From: a virus
Length of the DNA stretch: 64,000 bases
Direction: 5' to 3' (one strand)
IMG/VR virus record: IMGVR_UViG_3300023274_000002
Location: 1-64,000 of that record
Part shown: positions 31,140 to 39,043 of the stretch, piece by piece
How positions within the stretch are numbered: position 1 is the stretch's first letter
Layout: each line of letters begins with the position of its first letter
Program-made: the position numbers and the translations under genes
The notes under the pieces: model-generated
The model's database searches: none
What the model was told of the DNA's origin: nothing
What the model saw: only the letters and a program-made list of their open reading frames with translations

Positions 31140-32518
31140 GGCGGCACCTGCACGGGGTTCGGGTAGTCGCTGACGGCATGCACGGCGAGCGCGTTGCGCA
31201 TGTGTCGGGTGAGCGAGTCGAACATCTTGTCGGCGGCCTCGGCCTTGCGTCGCAGGCTGGCAAACGTCCGCCCGCCGCCGGGCGTGGTCACGATGTCGAC
31301 GGTGACCGGGTGCTGCTGGCCGAACCGCCACGAGCGGCGTACAGCCTGGTAGTACTGCTCGTAGGAGTGCGAGGGGAAGTAGGTCATGCGGTTGCAGTGC
31401 TGCCAGTTCAGGCCCCAGGCGCCCAGCTTCGGCTTGGTCACCAGCACCCGGATCTCCCCGCGGCTGAACGCGTGAAGCTTCTCCTCCTTGGCCTCCGGCG
31501 AGTCCGAGCCGGCCACCTGCACTGCGCCGTCGATCAGCTTGGTGAGCAGGTCACCCTCGTCGTTCAGGTGACACCATGCCACCGCGGATGGCGCGGTGGC
31601 GAGCAGGTCGGCCGCCTTCTCGCACCGCTCGTGCAGGGTGCGCCGGATCTCCTCGCGCTCCTCGTGCAGCCCGACAGCCGGCACGTCGAACAGCCGGCCC
31701 TCGGCCACCGACTGCACCTCGATCTTGTGCCGCCTCTCGATCAGCTCGGGCAGTACGTACCCGTCATCGGGGAAGCCGAGGTCGGACGGCCGCCGTACGG
31801 CCCGGGCCCACGACACGACCCAGCGCCAGAACGCGTCTTCCGCGTGACCCTTGAAGCGCCATTGCTGACCCTCCCAGACCCGCGGCGCGCCGTGCCCCTT
31901 CCATCGACCCTTCGTGTCGGCGGTTTTGTTGGCGTTGATGAAGAACCGCCCGAGCATGTCCATGTGCCCGAGGTAGCCCAGTGCCTCGCTCGAGGTGCCC
32001 AGCTCCACGTAGTCGTTGGGCGCCGCCGTGGCGGTGGCCAGCATCCGGTAGGGCACGGTGCGCAGGAACTCGGTCACCAGCGCCTTGCGCTTGCCGTCGA
32101 AGTTCTTGATCGCCGACGACTCGTCGCAGACCACCGCGCCGAAGTCGGCCGGCGAGAACTTCTCGAGCTGCTCATAGTTGGTGATGACGATCGGCGCGCC
32201 GATCTTTCCGTCGCGCGAGGTGGCCGCCTCGATCCCGAACTTCGCCGCCTCGTCCTCGGTCTGGAATGCCACCGCCAGCGGCGTCAGCACGAGCACCGGC
32301 TTGCCGGTGGCAAGGTGCGCGTTCTGCGCCCACGTCAACTGCATCGGCGTCTTGCCCAGACCGCAGTCGGCGAACAGGGCGCCACGCCCGAGACGGCACG
32401 CCCACTCGGTCAGCGAGCGCTGGAAGCCGAACAGGAAGTCCGGCTGCCACGCGAACGGGAACCCGTCGTCGCTGCCGTACTGGCTCTTACCGGCCAGGAA
32501 GTCGATGTACTCGCTCAC
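31127..32518 (-). CDS. SNF2-like DEAD/DEAH-box helicase
   Basis: 463 residues. Motif I FADCGLGKTPMQL, motif II VVCDESSAIKN, motif III MLATATAAPNDY, and late motifs YYQAVRRSWRFGQQHPV matching the SNF2 superfamily's Arg finger region. Common in actinophage replication modules, with a role in remodelling or repair of replicating DNA. GTG 32518 (GTGA overlap). Confidence 0.85.
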   Translation of the reverse strand: MSEYIDFLAGKSQYGSDDGFPFAWQPDFLFGFQRSLTEWACRLGRGALFADCGLGKTPMQLTWAQNAHLATGKPVLVLTPLAVAFQTEDEAAKFGIEAATSRDGKIGAPIVITNYEQLEKFSPADFGAVVCDESSAIKNFDGKRKALVTEFLRTVPYRMLATATAAPNDYVELGTSSEALGYLGHMDMLGRFFINANKTADTKGRWKGHGAPRVWEGQQWRFKGHAEDAFWRWVVSWARAVRRPSDLGFPDDGYVLPELIERRHKIEVQSVAEGRLFDVPAVGLHEEREEIRRTLHERCEKAADLLATAPSAVAWCHLNDEGDLLTKLIDGAVQVAGSDSPEAKEEKLHAFSRGEIRVLVTKPKLGAWGLNWQHCNRMTYFPSHSYEQYYQAVRRSWRFGQQHPVTVDIVTTPGGGRTFASLRRKAEAADKMFDSLTRHMRNALAVHAVSDYPNPVQVPPWLR

Positions 32519-32754
32519 GCTGTCGCCCGGGGTCGCGGCGCACGGTACTGCCGGACCGGTCCGTCGGCGCGCTCCAGGCCCAGCCGATCGGCCGTCTCCT
32601 GGACCGTCTCGTCGACGAACTGGTCTACCGCCCTCGCGACCACCTTGGTCATGTCGACGTCGTAGCCGGCTTCCCGCATGACCTCGGCCTTGGAGATGCC
32701 GAGCTTCCACCGCTCCTTCGGGTACCGCACGTTCTGCTTGTCGGTGTTGGCCAC
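32515..32754 (-). CDS. Small DNA-binding-like protein (RHH-like)
   Basis: 79 residues from GTG 32754 with GGGAGGTTCCG upstream. RYPKERWKLGISKAEVMREA and VARAVDQFVDETVQETADRL suggest a strand-helix-helix arrangement like ribbon-helix-helix dimers, but this is not conclusive. It follows the GGGGGTACAGT dyad at 32783-32810. Confidence 0.5.
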   Translation of the reverse strand: MANTDKQNVRYPKERWKLGISKAEVMREAGYDVDMTKVVARAVDQFVDETVQETADRLGLERADGPVRQYRAPRPRATA

Positions 32755-32782
32755 CGGAACCTCCCTCGTCAGTCAATAAAAA

Positions 32783-32810
32783 ACTGTACCCCCATTATCG
32801 GGGGTACAGT
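32783..32810 (-). terminator. Combined terminator and GGGGGTACAGT operator dyad
   Basis: Perfect 11-base arms ACTGTACCCCC (32783-32793) and GGGGGTACAGT (32800-32810) with a six-base loop. On the minus strand the hairpin is followed by TTTTTT, a good intrinsic terminator for gene 32833-33306. Each arm is also the promoter-class core, so the minus-strand TACAGT (32783-32788, with TGACTG 18 bases upstream) may start transcription of the operon 32754-30918. Confidence 0.75.
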
Positions 32811-32832
32811 CACCATTTAGCAAGCGCCCAGC

Positions 32833-33306
32833 TCAGTCCGCCTGAGTCGGCTCCACCAGCGCGGTCGGGCCGAGGTAGTCGGCCGACTCCTCCCACAGGG
32901 TGACCTCGGCGGTCAGCGATCCCACCTGGTGCTCCAGGTCGTCGATCCGCCCGAGGAGCACCTGCTGCTCCTCCTCGGCCTTGGCTGCCCGATCCATCGC
33001 GCTCTCGTGCGCCCGGGCGACGTCGTTGGTCATCCCGCGCTGCGCCTCCAGCGATCCGGTCAGCCGTTCGATCTCGGCCCGCTGGCGGGACATCTCGCCG
33101 ACAGCTACCAGGACCAGCGAGGTAGCGAACCCCTGATCCAGCGAGCATGCCACGCCGAGGCGGATCATCGGCGCGGGGCCGATGCACAGCGGCTCCCCGC
33201 CGCAGTCCGGAAGTTCCCGAACGTGCTCTTCCCGCGCCTCGATCAGCTCGTTCAGTACCTGCGCTGAATCCCGGTATTCCTTCTCGCGCTCTTCGCGTGA
33301 GTGCAT
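32833..33306 (-). CDS. Coiled-coil hypothetical protein
   Basis: 157 residues, ATG 33306 (TGATG overlap). Charged helices at both ends: HSREEREKEYRDSAQVLNEL and SRQRAEIERLTGSLEAQRG, AEEEQQVLLGRIDDLEHQVG (coiled coil). Middle LPDCGGEPLCIGPAPMIRLG. Directly downstream of the ERF gene; could be its partner, unproven. Confidence 0.62.
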   Translation of the reverse strand: MHSREEREKEYRDSAQVLNELIEAREEHVRELPDCGGEPLCIGPAPMIRLGVACSLDQGFATSLVLVAVGEMSRQRAEIERLTGSLEAQRGMTNDVARAHESAMDRAAKAEEEQQVLLGRIDDLEHQVGSLTAEVTLWEESADYLGPTALVEPTQAD

Positions 33307-34136
33307 CAGGCCCCGCCCCCCTCTGTCGTCTTCTGCTTGGCGAGCCGCGCGGCGCCGACCCTGCGCACCAGCCGCCACAGCTCGATCTCTTCGTCGTCCA
33401 GTCCCTTGACCACGGCATTGGCCAAGCTCTGATCGCCGGCCAGCTCGTCGCGGATCTGCTGAAGCCGGGGGATCGTCGTACGTTCATCGATGATCTCGGC
33501 GTGATACTGAGCCGGCGTAGGCCGCGGCGGCCCGGCGAGTTCATGCTGCGGGCCGTTTTCGGTGTCCCGCTCCGGCTGGTTGGTGGGGATGGCCAGTGCC
33601 TTGATGTAGAACTCCCGGAGAGCCACCGACTGCGCCTTGGTGGACGCCTTGTCGCCGGTATCGAAGGCCTCCCCCAGCGACTCAAACATCAGCGGCACGA
33701 CGGTCCCCGCGTCGTTGGGCGCCGACAGCATGTCGCCACGCGGCCCCATGATGATGTAGCTGACCACGGCGCGGCAGTAGTTCATGACGGCGCCGGACTT
33801 GGCTGTCACCACCGTGTACTCCGGCCTCACCCGAGCCGGCATCACCGAGATGCCGTGCTTGCGCACCGCGGGTCCGACGACGTTGAGCACGGCATCGATG
33901 CCCCGGAACTCGTAGTTGAGCCCCTTGCTCGTGCCCTTCTTGACGTACTCAACCTCGGCCTGCACTCGCGTCCACGCCACGTGCACCGGCACGTCCAGGT
34001 TCGCCTCGATGTCCGACTCTGCCAGCTCGGCGACCGCCTGGCCGTTCTGCTCCGGCGTCGGCGGTACCCACTGCGGATCCGGCCCGTCGGGCAGTTGTGT
34101 TCGCTCCGCCGCCTCGACCCTGTCCTTCAATCCCAT
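33306..34136 (-). CDS. ERF-family ssDNA-annealing recombinase
   Basis: 276 residues. Central ERF core: KGLNYEFRGIDAVLNVVGPA then RKHGISVMPARVRPEY, FESLGEAFDTGDKASTKAQS and LREFYIKALAIP, ending in an acidic C-terminal tail. ERF proteins anneal single strands and work with a 5'-3' exonuclease; a YqaJ-type exonuclease is encoded at 35634-36677. ATG 34136 has GAGAGGAGACGAC upstream. Confidence 0.85.
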   Translation of the reverse strand: MGLKDRVEAAERTQLPDGPDPQWVPPTPEQNGQAVAELAESDIEANLDVPVHVAWTRVQAEVEYVKKGTSKGLNYEFRGIDAVLNVVGPAVRKHGISVMPARVRPEYTVVTAKSGAVMNYCRAVVSYIIMGPRGDMLSAPNDAGTVVPLMFESLGEAFDTGDKASTKAQSVALREFYIKALAIPTNQPERDTENGPQHELAGPPRPTPAQYHAEIIDERTTIPRLQQIRDELAGDQSLANAVVKGLDDEEIELWRLVRRVGAARLAKQKTTEGGGA

Positions 34137-34147
34137 GTCGTCTCCTC

Positions 34148-35071
34148 TCAGACCAGCTCGGTAGAGATGTCCTCCACCGGGCCCGCGCCGTCGGTCAGCG
34201 TACGCACCGGCCACGACCCGTCCACGGTGGCCGCGTCCCCCTTCTTGCCCTGCGAGAGGAAGTAGTCCCTCAGCCCGTCGGCCTGCTCGCGCGCCCACCG
34301 CACCTGCGCGGCGTGCAGTTCGGGCAGGCTCATGGCGCTGACCGCGGCGAACGACCGGACCAGGTCGAGCGGGTCTTTGCGCCCGGCGTAGTGCTGCATG
34401 AAGGGGTGCATCTGGAAGCTCATCGGCGGCCCGCCGAACTGCTCGATGTAGTCCGCCGCGGCGGCCGATCGCCGGCTGATCCGGAAGGCGATCCGCAGTG
34501 CTGCGAACACGTCGGCCGTAGCCCCGTGCGCCGACCCCTCCGCCATCGGCACGCCGTAGTGCGCGGCGACCGCCTCGAGCTTCCGACTTCCCCTGCGGTA
34601 CCGGTCCACCGCCTTGTCCAGCACGTATGTGTCGATGACGGGGAACCGGGACACCTCCTGGCCACCGATGACCACTCCGACCATGCTGTCTCCGAACGTC
34701 ACCGGATCGCAGATCAGGAATCCGACCTCGGTCCGCCGCATCTCGCGATCAAGGATGGTCAGGTCATAGCTGAGGTTGTGCCCGGTGATCGGCCGCTCGG
34801 GCCCCGCCAGGTCGGCGATGGTTGCCGCGATCAGCGCCACCCCCGGCGCCCGGTCAGTGCCTTCCTCCCGTGCCCGCTCGGTCGTGATGCCGTGGACGCC
34901 GGTCGCCTCGTCAGGGATGTTCCGCTCCGGCTTGAGCATCAGCTCCATCGCCTGCGGCTCCACCCCCGGCGCCAGCGACACGTGCGCCGCCGTGATGATC
35001 CGCGCGTCGAGCGGTTCCTTGCCATCGGTCTCGAGGTCGAACCCGAGCGCCCCGCCGGTCCACCACGTCAC
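34148..35071 (-). CDS. DnaQ-like DEDD 3'-5' exonuclease
   Basis: 307 residues. ExoI ALGFDLETDGKEP, ExoII GHNLSYDLTILDREM, ExoIII SAHGATADVFAALRIA, the DEDDh order. The C-terminal 120 residues (ADYIEQFGGPP onward) are unassigned and may be a partner or DNA-binding part. GTG 35071 (GTGA overlap). Probably proofreading or repair in the recombination module. Confidence 0.82.
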   Translation of the reverse strand: MTWWTGGALGFDLETDGKEPLDARIITAAHVSLAPGVEPQAMELMLKPERNIPDEATGVHGITTERAREEGTDRAPGVALIAATIADLAGPERPITGHNLSYDLTILDREMRRTEVGFLICDPVTFGDSMVGVVIGGQEVSRFPVIDTYVLDKAVDRYRRGSRKLEAVAAHYGVPMAEGSAHGATADVFAALRIAFRISRRSAAAADYIEQFGGPPMSFQMHPFMQHYAGRKDPLDLVRSFAAVSAMSLPELHAAQVRWAREQADGLRDYFLSQGKKGDAATVDGSWPVRTLTDGAGPVEDISTELV

Positions 35072-35637
35072 GGGTGCTCCTCCCCCGAGCATCCGCACGC
35101 GGGAATCTCGCACACCCGCTTGAACGGCGGCGGCACCTCGCACGGCTCGCCGGTGACCGGGTCTCTCCCCTCCGCCTGCCACGGCCGCGTCCCGTGGCCC
35201 TGCACGGTCAGCCCCGCGGTGAGCGCCTTGTAAAGACTGGTCTCGCGCAGCCATCCTAGGGGGTCGTTGATGGACTGCTCGTTGACCTCGTCCAGTGCCC
35301 GCTCCAGCGAGGAGTGCGCTACCTCCCCGCCGTCGTGCGCGTCGACTTCATCGGCGAATCCCCACGCGTACCGGAAGGCGTGCAGCGCTGCTCCTCGCAT
35401 CAGCATCGCCGCCGTGTTGTAGCGGTGCCCCGCGCTCATCTCCGCGATCCGCAGCCACCGCCCGTCCCGTGTCCGCCACCACTCGCCTTGAGTGAACCGC
35501 GCCGTCACGCTCAGCGGCTTGCCGTCCGGGCTGTAGCCGATCGACGCCGCATAGGTCGCGCGGCTCATGATGGTGGGGCCACCGCTGATGACTCCGCCGC
35601 TGTCGAGGAACCCCTCTACGCTGTTCTTGCCCGTCAC
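35068..35637 (-). CDS. Hypothetical recombination-module protein
   Basis: 189 residues, GTG 35637 (GTGA overlap). Beta-rich N-terminal half (GKPLSVTARFTQGEWWRTRD), helix MLMRGAALHAFRYAWGFAD, and a Cys-containing tail CEIPACGCSGEE. Between the exonuclease genes; recurrent neighbour of YqaJ/ERF genes in actinophages as far as I recall. Function unknown. Confidence 0.62.
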   Translation of the reverse strand: MTGKNSVEGFLDSGGVISGGPTIMSRATYAASIGYSPDGKPLSVTARFTQGEWWRTRDGRWLRIAEMSAGHRYNTAAMLMRGAALHAFRYAWGFADEVDAHDGGEVAHSSLERALDEVNEQSINDPLGWLRETSLYKALTAGLTVQGHGTRPWQAEGRDPVTGEPCEVPPPFKRVCEIPACGCSGEEHP

Positions 35638-36677
35638 TCTTTCTCCTTCCTCGGCTTGAACGCCTTGTCGATGTAGAGCACGGGGTACGTGGTCTCGCTG
35701 ACCACCGCGTCGTAGGCCTCCGGCCAGCGCTCCTTGAGCATCTCGAGGTTGACTTTCGGCCGGCTGCCGCTGCGATACCAGTACGCCCGCTCGCCGCTGA
35801 ACGTCGCGACCTCGGCGCCCGCAGCGGCCTTGCGCAGCAGCGCCTTGGCCGCGTCCTGCTTCTTGCCGAGCGCGGTGATCTGTGCGGCCAGGTCGGCGGC
35901 CTCCATCACCTCGCCGATGGTGTCCATATCCACCTCGGCGACGCCGGTCCGTTTCGGGTGCGTGGCGTTGTCGAGGTCGATCAGCTTGTCGGCCTTCTCG
36001 ACGTTCCACTCCGGTTCGATGCCGGGGATCAGGTGCTCGCGCCGGAACCGGTCGACCTCGCCGACCACGTAGTCCATGAGCCGCTGGTCACGGTCGCGGT
36101 AGATGATCCCCTGCCGGAAGTCGCCGGGCACGTCGACCATGTAGTGCATGTGGTGGTAGCCGGTGACGTAGAGCTGATGCAAGATCTGCGCCTTGATCCG
36201 GTCAGGTTCGTCGTCACGCCACAGTTTGGCGGATGCCTCCTCCATCCGCTTCGTCTCCAGCCCGCAGTCCCCATACGTGTCGCCGTAGACCGGGCACTCG
36301 CGCACCCGCCGGTCGATGGTGGTCTGATGCCACGGTGCACCGTCGCGGGAGACCAGCCCGATCTCGTCGATGACGGCCCGGTTGCGCCGGCACCACTCCA
36401 TGGCGATGTACGGCTCGGACACCGTGCCCTTCACCATGGCCGGCGTCGGCTCCCGCTCAATGCCGTACATCTTGTCCCGGTAGACGTGCACCGCCGTGTC
36501 GACGTGCTCCAGGTCGAGGATCGACGGCACGTCCGACGACCCGATGCAGTAGTTCAGCGAGTGCGGCCCGATCGTGTGCCCGCGCCACCGCCGCGCCTGC
36601 AACCACTCCGCCGTCTTTAGCCCCTCCGCTCCGAGCACCAACCGCCCGGTGGGCGTGACCAGATCCCCGACCTTCAC
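35634..36677 (-). CDS. YqaJ-like viral recombinase exonuclease
   Basis: 347 residues. Catalytic PD-(D/E)xK core: GTVSEPYIAMEWCRR, GLETKRMEEASAKLWRD (Glu-x-Lys), RIKAQILHQLYVTGYHHMHY (Gln), as in the lambda-exonuclease/YqaJ family that resects duplex ends for the annealase. GTG 36677 overlaps as GTGA. The C-terminal third is a charged helix plus KVNLEMLKERWPEAYDA. Confidence 0.85.
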   Translation of the reverse strand: MKVGDLVTPTGRLVLGAEGLKTAEWLQARRWRGHTIGPHSLNYCIGSSDVPSILDLEHVDTAVHVYRDKMYGIEREPTPAMVKGTVSEPYIAMEWCRRNRAVIDEIGLVSRDGAPWHQTTIDRRVRECPVYGDTYGDCGLETKRMEEASAKLWRDDEPDRIKAQILHQLYVTGYHHMHYMVDVPGDFRQGIIYRDRDQRLMDYVVGEVDRFRREHLIPGIEPEWNVEKADKLIDLDNATHPKRTGVAEVDMDTIGEVMEAADLAAQITALGKKQDAAKALLRKAAAGAEVATFSGERAYWYRSGSRPKVNLEMLKERWPEAYDAVVSETTYPVLYIDKAFKPRKEKE

Positions 36678-36838
36678 CGCCGCCTCCGCTCCCACGCGTC
36701 GCCGTGGGGGTCGTAGTGCGTACCCCCGTGCCACCGCCCGCGCATGCACCTGTACCGCTCTTCCGAAAACTCGGGCCATACGCGCTCAGGGCATCGCAGC
36801 CCCAGGGCGAGCATCACCAGCGTCACAGCCCGCCTCAC
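36674..36838 (-). CDS. Small basic hypothetical protein
   Basis: 54 residues from GTG 36838, overlapping both neighbours as GTGA. VRRAVTLVMLALGLRCP start, then WHGGTHYDPHGDAWERRRR. Too short for standard callers, but the overlaps and GC3 support it. The C-terminal HYDPHGD pattern recurs in short phage proteins; function unknown. Confidence 0.62.
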   Translation of the reverse strand: MRRAVTLVMLALGLRCPERVWPEFSEERYRCMRGRWHGGTHYDPHGDAWERRRR

Positions 36839-37314
36839 CACGTCGGCTCCACGGCGGGGAAGCTGACGTTCTTCGGATCGTGGAACGCCTTGATGAAGGC
36901 CTCCGATCGGGGATCAACCTCAGGGTCATGCCACAGCAGGCTCGCCTCCCAGCCGGCCCGGTACGCCGAGGAGAATCGCGGCGGGAGGTAGCCGTAGGCC
37001 ACGAGCAGGTCCACCGCCTCCCGCACCGACGTGACGCGGTGATGGGAGAAGGTGCCGTACCGGTAGTTGCGCGCCTCGCTGATATCCCCGGGCGACTCCC
37101 GCTCGATCGTCACGATGCTGCGCACCCGTCCGGGCCATCCGTCCGCCGGGACGCCCCAACGGTCCCACTGAAGGAACCCGTGCGCTCCGCCGAGGCCCTG
37201 CCCGCGTCGGGTCAGGTAGAACGTCACGTCGTGGTTGCGCCGCCACCGGGCGACCTCCTTGAGCAGGCCGATCTCCTCGGCGCTCAGGTGCCGCACCTCG
37301 TCTTCGTCGCTCAT
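36835..37314 (-). CDS. Hypothetical protein
   Basis: 159 residues, ATG 37314 (ATGA overlap). Acidic helix start (DEDEVRHLSAEEIGLLKEV), then beta/aromatic stretches FLQWDRWGVPADGW and RYGTFSHHRVTSVREAVDLL. No function recognised. Confidence 0.65.
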   Translation of the reverse strand: MSDEDEVRHLSAEEIGLLKEVARWRRNHDVTFYLTRRGQGLGGAHGFLQWDRWGVPADGWPGRVRSIVTIERESPGDISEARNYRYGTFSHHRVTSVREAVDLLVAYGYLPPRFSSAYRAGWEASLLWHDPEVDPRSEAFIKAFHDPKNVSFPAVEPTW

Positions 37315-37661
37315 CGGATCTCGTGCTCCTTCCTCGTCCAGCCCATGCTCAGGTAGGTGCCCACGACGGATTCGAACCGATCGCGGAGCCGATCCGGTGA
37401 ACCCATGTCCCGAGAAGAGATGGGGATCTCCTGAACGAATCCGGGCAGGTCCCGGCCTCCGGGGATCACCACGGCCGGATGGCTGACAAAGATGCGCTTG
37501 ATCTGCGGGTACGAGTGGATCCAGACGATATCGGTGTAGGTCGGGAACGCCCGGTGCAGCAGCGCCGTGTATGCCGGCCGGTTCTGCGCCTGGTGCTCGG
37601 CGTCGATCTCTCCGGCGATCTCATCGTCGGTCATGTCCCAGTACTCATCGTGGGTCATCAT
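37311..37661 (-). CDS. First gene of the leftward operon; hypothetical
   Basis: 116 residues, ATG 37661 (or 37658), GAGAGAGGGG upstream. Acidic start (HDEYWDMTDDEIAGEIDAEH) and a beta-type middle (YTDIVWIHSYPQIKRIFVSH). First gene from the divergent promoter region, so probably expressed early. Function unknown. Confidence 0.65.
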   Translation of the reverse strand: MMTHDEYWDMTDDEIAGEIDAEHQAQNRPAYTALLHRAFPTYTDIVWIHSYPQIKRIFVSHPAVVIPGGRDLPGFVQEIPISSRDMGSPDRLRDRFESVVGTYLSMGWTRKEHEIR

Positions 37662-37690
37662 CCCACCAGCCCCTCTCTCGGTGTACGTAC

Positions 37691-37741
37691 AGTATGCCCT
37701 TGCCCAAGGCCTTGCGCAAGGCTGGTCCGGTCGGGCAGACT
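37691..37741. promoter_or_regulatory. Divergent promoter region sharing one TTGCGCAA -35 palindrome
   Basis: Leftward: TTGCGC (37714-37719), 17 bases, CATACT (37691-37696) toward gene 37661. Rightward: TTGCGC (37712-37717), 18 bases, CAGACT (37736-37741) toward gene 37778. The palindrome TTGCGCAA at 37712-37719 provides both -35 boxes, so the two directions may exclude each other. The leftward -10 is the better match. Confidence 0.55.
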
Positions 37742-37777
37742 GCAAGAGGACAAGCCGAACCAACGGAAGGAGGGCAG

Positions 37778-38104
37778 ATGCCGACCGCGCATACTCGCCC
37801 GAACGAGACGCGTGAAATGCGTCTGTTCTCCAAAATCATCTTGCTCTCGCGCACGAAAGTGGCTGCGGGAGCCCAGTCGTTGCCGCAGTTCCTGGCCCGC
37901 CGCCGGATGCCCGGCGAGGGATGGCGCGGCTGGGACGAGATCCGCTACGAGCTCCGCGACGTCTCAGGCGAGATCGTCAGCGACGGCTCGATCCGCAAGT
38001 GGGCCGAGCGCTACGGCATCCCGGAGAACACGCAGGCCGACGGGACGGACGAACAGATTCAGGAGTACGTCGATACCCTGCGTGAGGCAGGCATCGAGCT
38101 GTAG
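37778..38104 (+). CDS. HTH DNA-binding protein at the divergent switch region
   Basis: 108 residues, ATG 37778 with GGAAGGAGGGCAG upstream. Basic N-terminus, then RRRMPGEGWRGWDEIRYELR and EIVSDGSIRKWAERYGIPEN, a helix-turn-helix of the kind that reads one DNA half-site. Its position at the divergence point of leftward replication and rightward accessory genes makes it a candidate repressor or early regulator. No integrase is visible, so lysogeny control is not established. Confidence 0.7.
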   Translation: MPTAHTRPNETREMRLFSKIILLSRTKVAAGAQSLPQFLARRRMPGEGWRGWDEIRYELRDVSGEIVSDGSIRKWAERYGIPENTQADGTDEQIQEYVDTLREAGIEL

Positions 38105-38118
38105 AGGAGGTGACCACC

Positions 38119-38154
38119 ATGCGCCCCACCTACCGCACGATCGACTGGGACTAG
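38119..38154 (+). CDS. 11-residue ORF with perfect ribosome site
   Basis: MRPTYRTIDWD, ATG 38119, with AGGAGG (38105-38110) eight bases upstream, the strongest ribosome site in the window, directly after the HTH gene. Either a leader peptide, a microprotein or a ribosome-loading site; not testable from sequence alone. Confidence 0.4.
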   Translation: MRPTYRTIDWD

Positions 38155-38668
38155 TCCCCGAGCGCCGAGAGTGGTTTGTGAGTGACACGCAGGCAAAACG
38201 GTTGATCGAAGTCTCCGGACGGGATGGATAGACGGGCAGCTTCCCCCCGGATCAGCCGACGCGCAGGAACTCACCGAAGACGGTCTGACAGCGCCGTGAC
38301 GGTCACCAGAGGTGGCGGTGTTCGGAAGCCCGAAAGGGTCACGGTACGGCGGGGCAGGAGCCTTTCCGTCGGCGGGTTCGATTCCCGCCCCGAGCGCGAG
38401 CGTGACGAACGACGACCATCACGATGGGCCGCTCCGGTGCAAGGCCGGATCGTTCGCCACCTCAGGGACGGCGAGCCGTTTAGCCGCGGGTGGATAGAAC
38501 TAGCAGCCGAAGCCGCGCGGTGGCCTGGCAGTGACCAGCTCGCCGTTCCACCGGTCGGGCGGGGCAGCCGCATCAACGACCGCAGGGAGCGCCACGGGCT
38601 GATCGGTGGCGGAAGTCTTGGAGTCCCTGCGGTGGCCCGGCCGGCATCACCACCCGAGAGGAGACGAC
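38155..38668 (+). ncRNA. Long noncoding region containing a tRNA-like element
   Basis: About 514 bases without a convincing gene. Hairpins include CACC-AGA-GGTG near 38305-38315. The best frame (around 38438-38668) lacks a start with a ribosome site and would run 155 bases into the next gene. Because it lies in a transcribed rightward unit and contains a strict T-arm, a large structured RNA of the kind some phages carry beside tRNAs is possible. Nothing else is recognised in it. Confidence 0.4.
38320..38396 (+). tRNA. tRNA-like element with intact T-arm, degenerate body
   Basis: T-arm GCGGG-TTCGATT-CCCGC at 38372-38388 is canonical. GTTCGGA (38320-38326) pairs with CCCGAGC (38389-38395) at six of seven positions (one G-T), with a discriminator G next. 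A D-arm-like CCC-GAAA-GGG follows, but no regular anticodon stem-loop can be drawn between 38340 and 38371. Likely a degenerate or derived tRNA. Confidence 0.4.
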
Positions 38669-39043
38669 GTGTCCGACGAGACCCGGTGCGGCATCTGCGG
38701 TGTCGACATGCTGGCCCAGTGGATTCGCATGCGCCAGACCAATCCGCGCATCGAGGTCACCTGGCAGCTCACGAGCGGGTTCTGCGCCTCCTGTCACCTG
38801 GCCCGCCGAGCAGCCGCCCATGAGTACGACCTGGCCGCTGCCGAGGTCCGGCTGTGGGACATGCTCGGCGCTGCGACGAAAGGTCGCGGTCGCAATGCGT
38901 CCGGCGCGAGCGCGCTGTCTGCCGCCATCCGCCGGGTGTCGGCCGCCGATGAGCTCTGCATCCGGTTGAAGATCTGGTCCGCCGCACGGTCCACCCGTAG
39001 GCCGTCCTGGTTCTACGGCGACGAGAGGAGCAATACCGAATGA
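38669..39043 (+). CDS. Cys-containing hypothetical protein
   Basis: 124 residues, GTG 38669 with GAGAGGAGACGAC upstream. SDETRCGICGVDMLAQW and SGFCASCHLARRAAAHEYD give two C-x-x-C pairs (zinc), then helices AEVRLWDMLGAA and ALSAAIRRVSAADEL. Overlaps the next gene as ATGA. Function unknown. Confidence 0.65.
   Translation: MSDETRCGICGVDMLAQWIRMRQTNPRIEVTWQLTSGFCASCHLARRAAAHEYDLAAAEVRLWDMLGAATKGRGRNASGASALSAAIRRVSAADELCIRLKIWSAARSTRRPSWFYGDERSNTE

Noticed and set aside
38230-38600. Possible coding frame reading a wHTH-like sequence
   Set aside because: No start codon with a ribosome site, the frame would overlap the next gene by 155 bases, and the region carries a tRNA-like arm; kept as noncoding.
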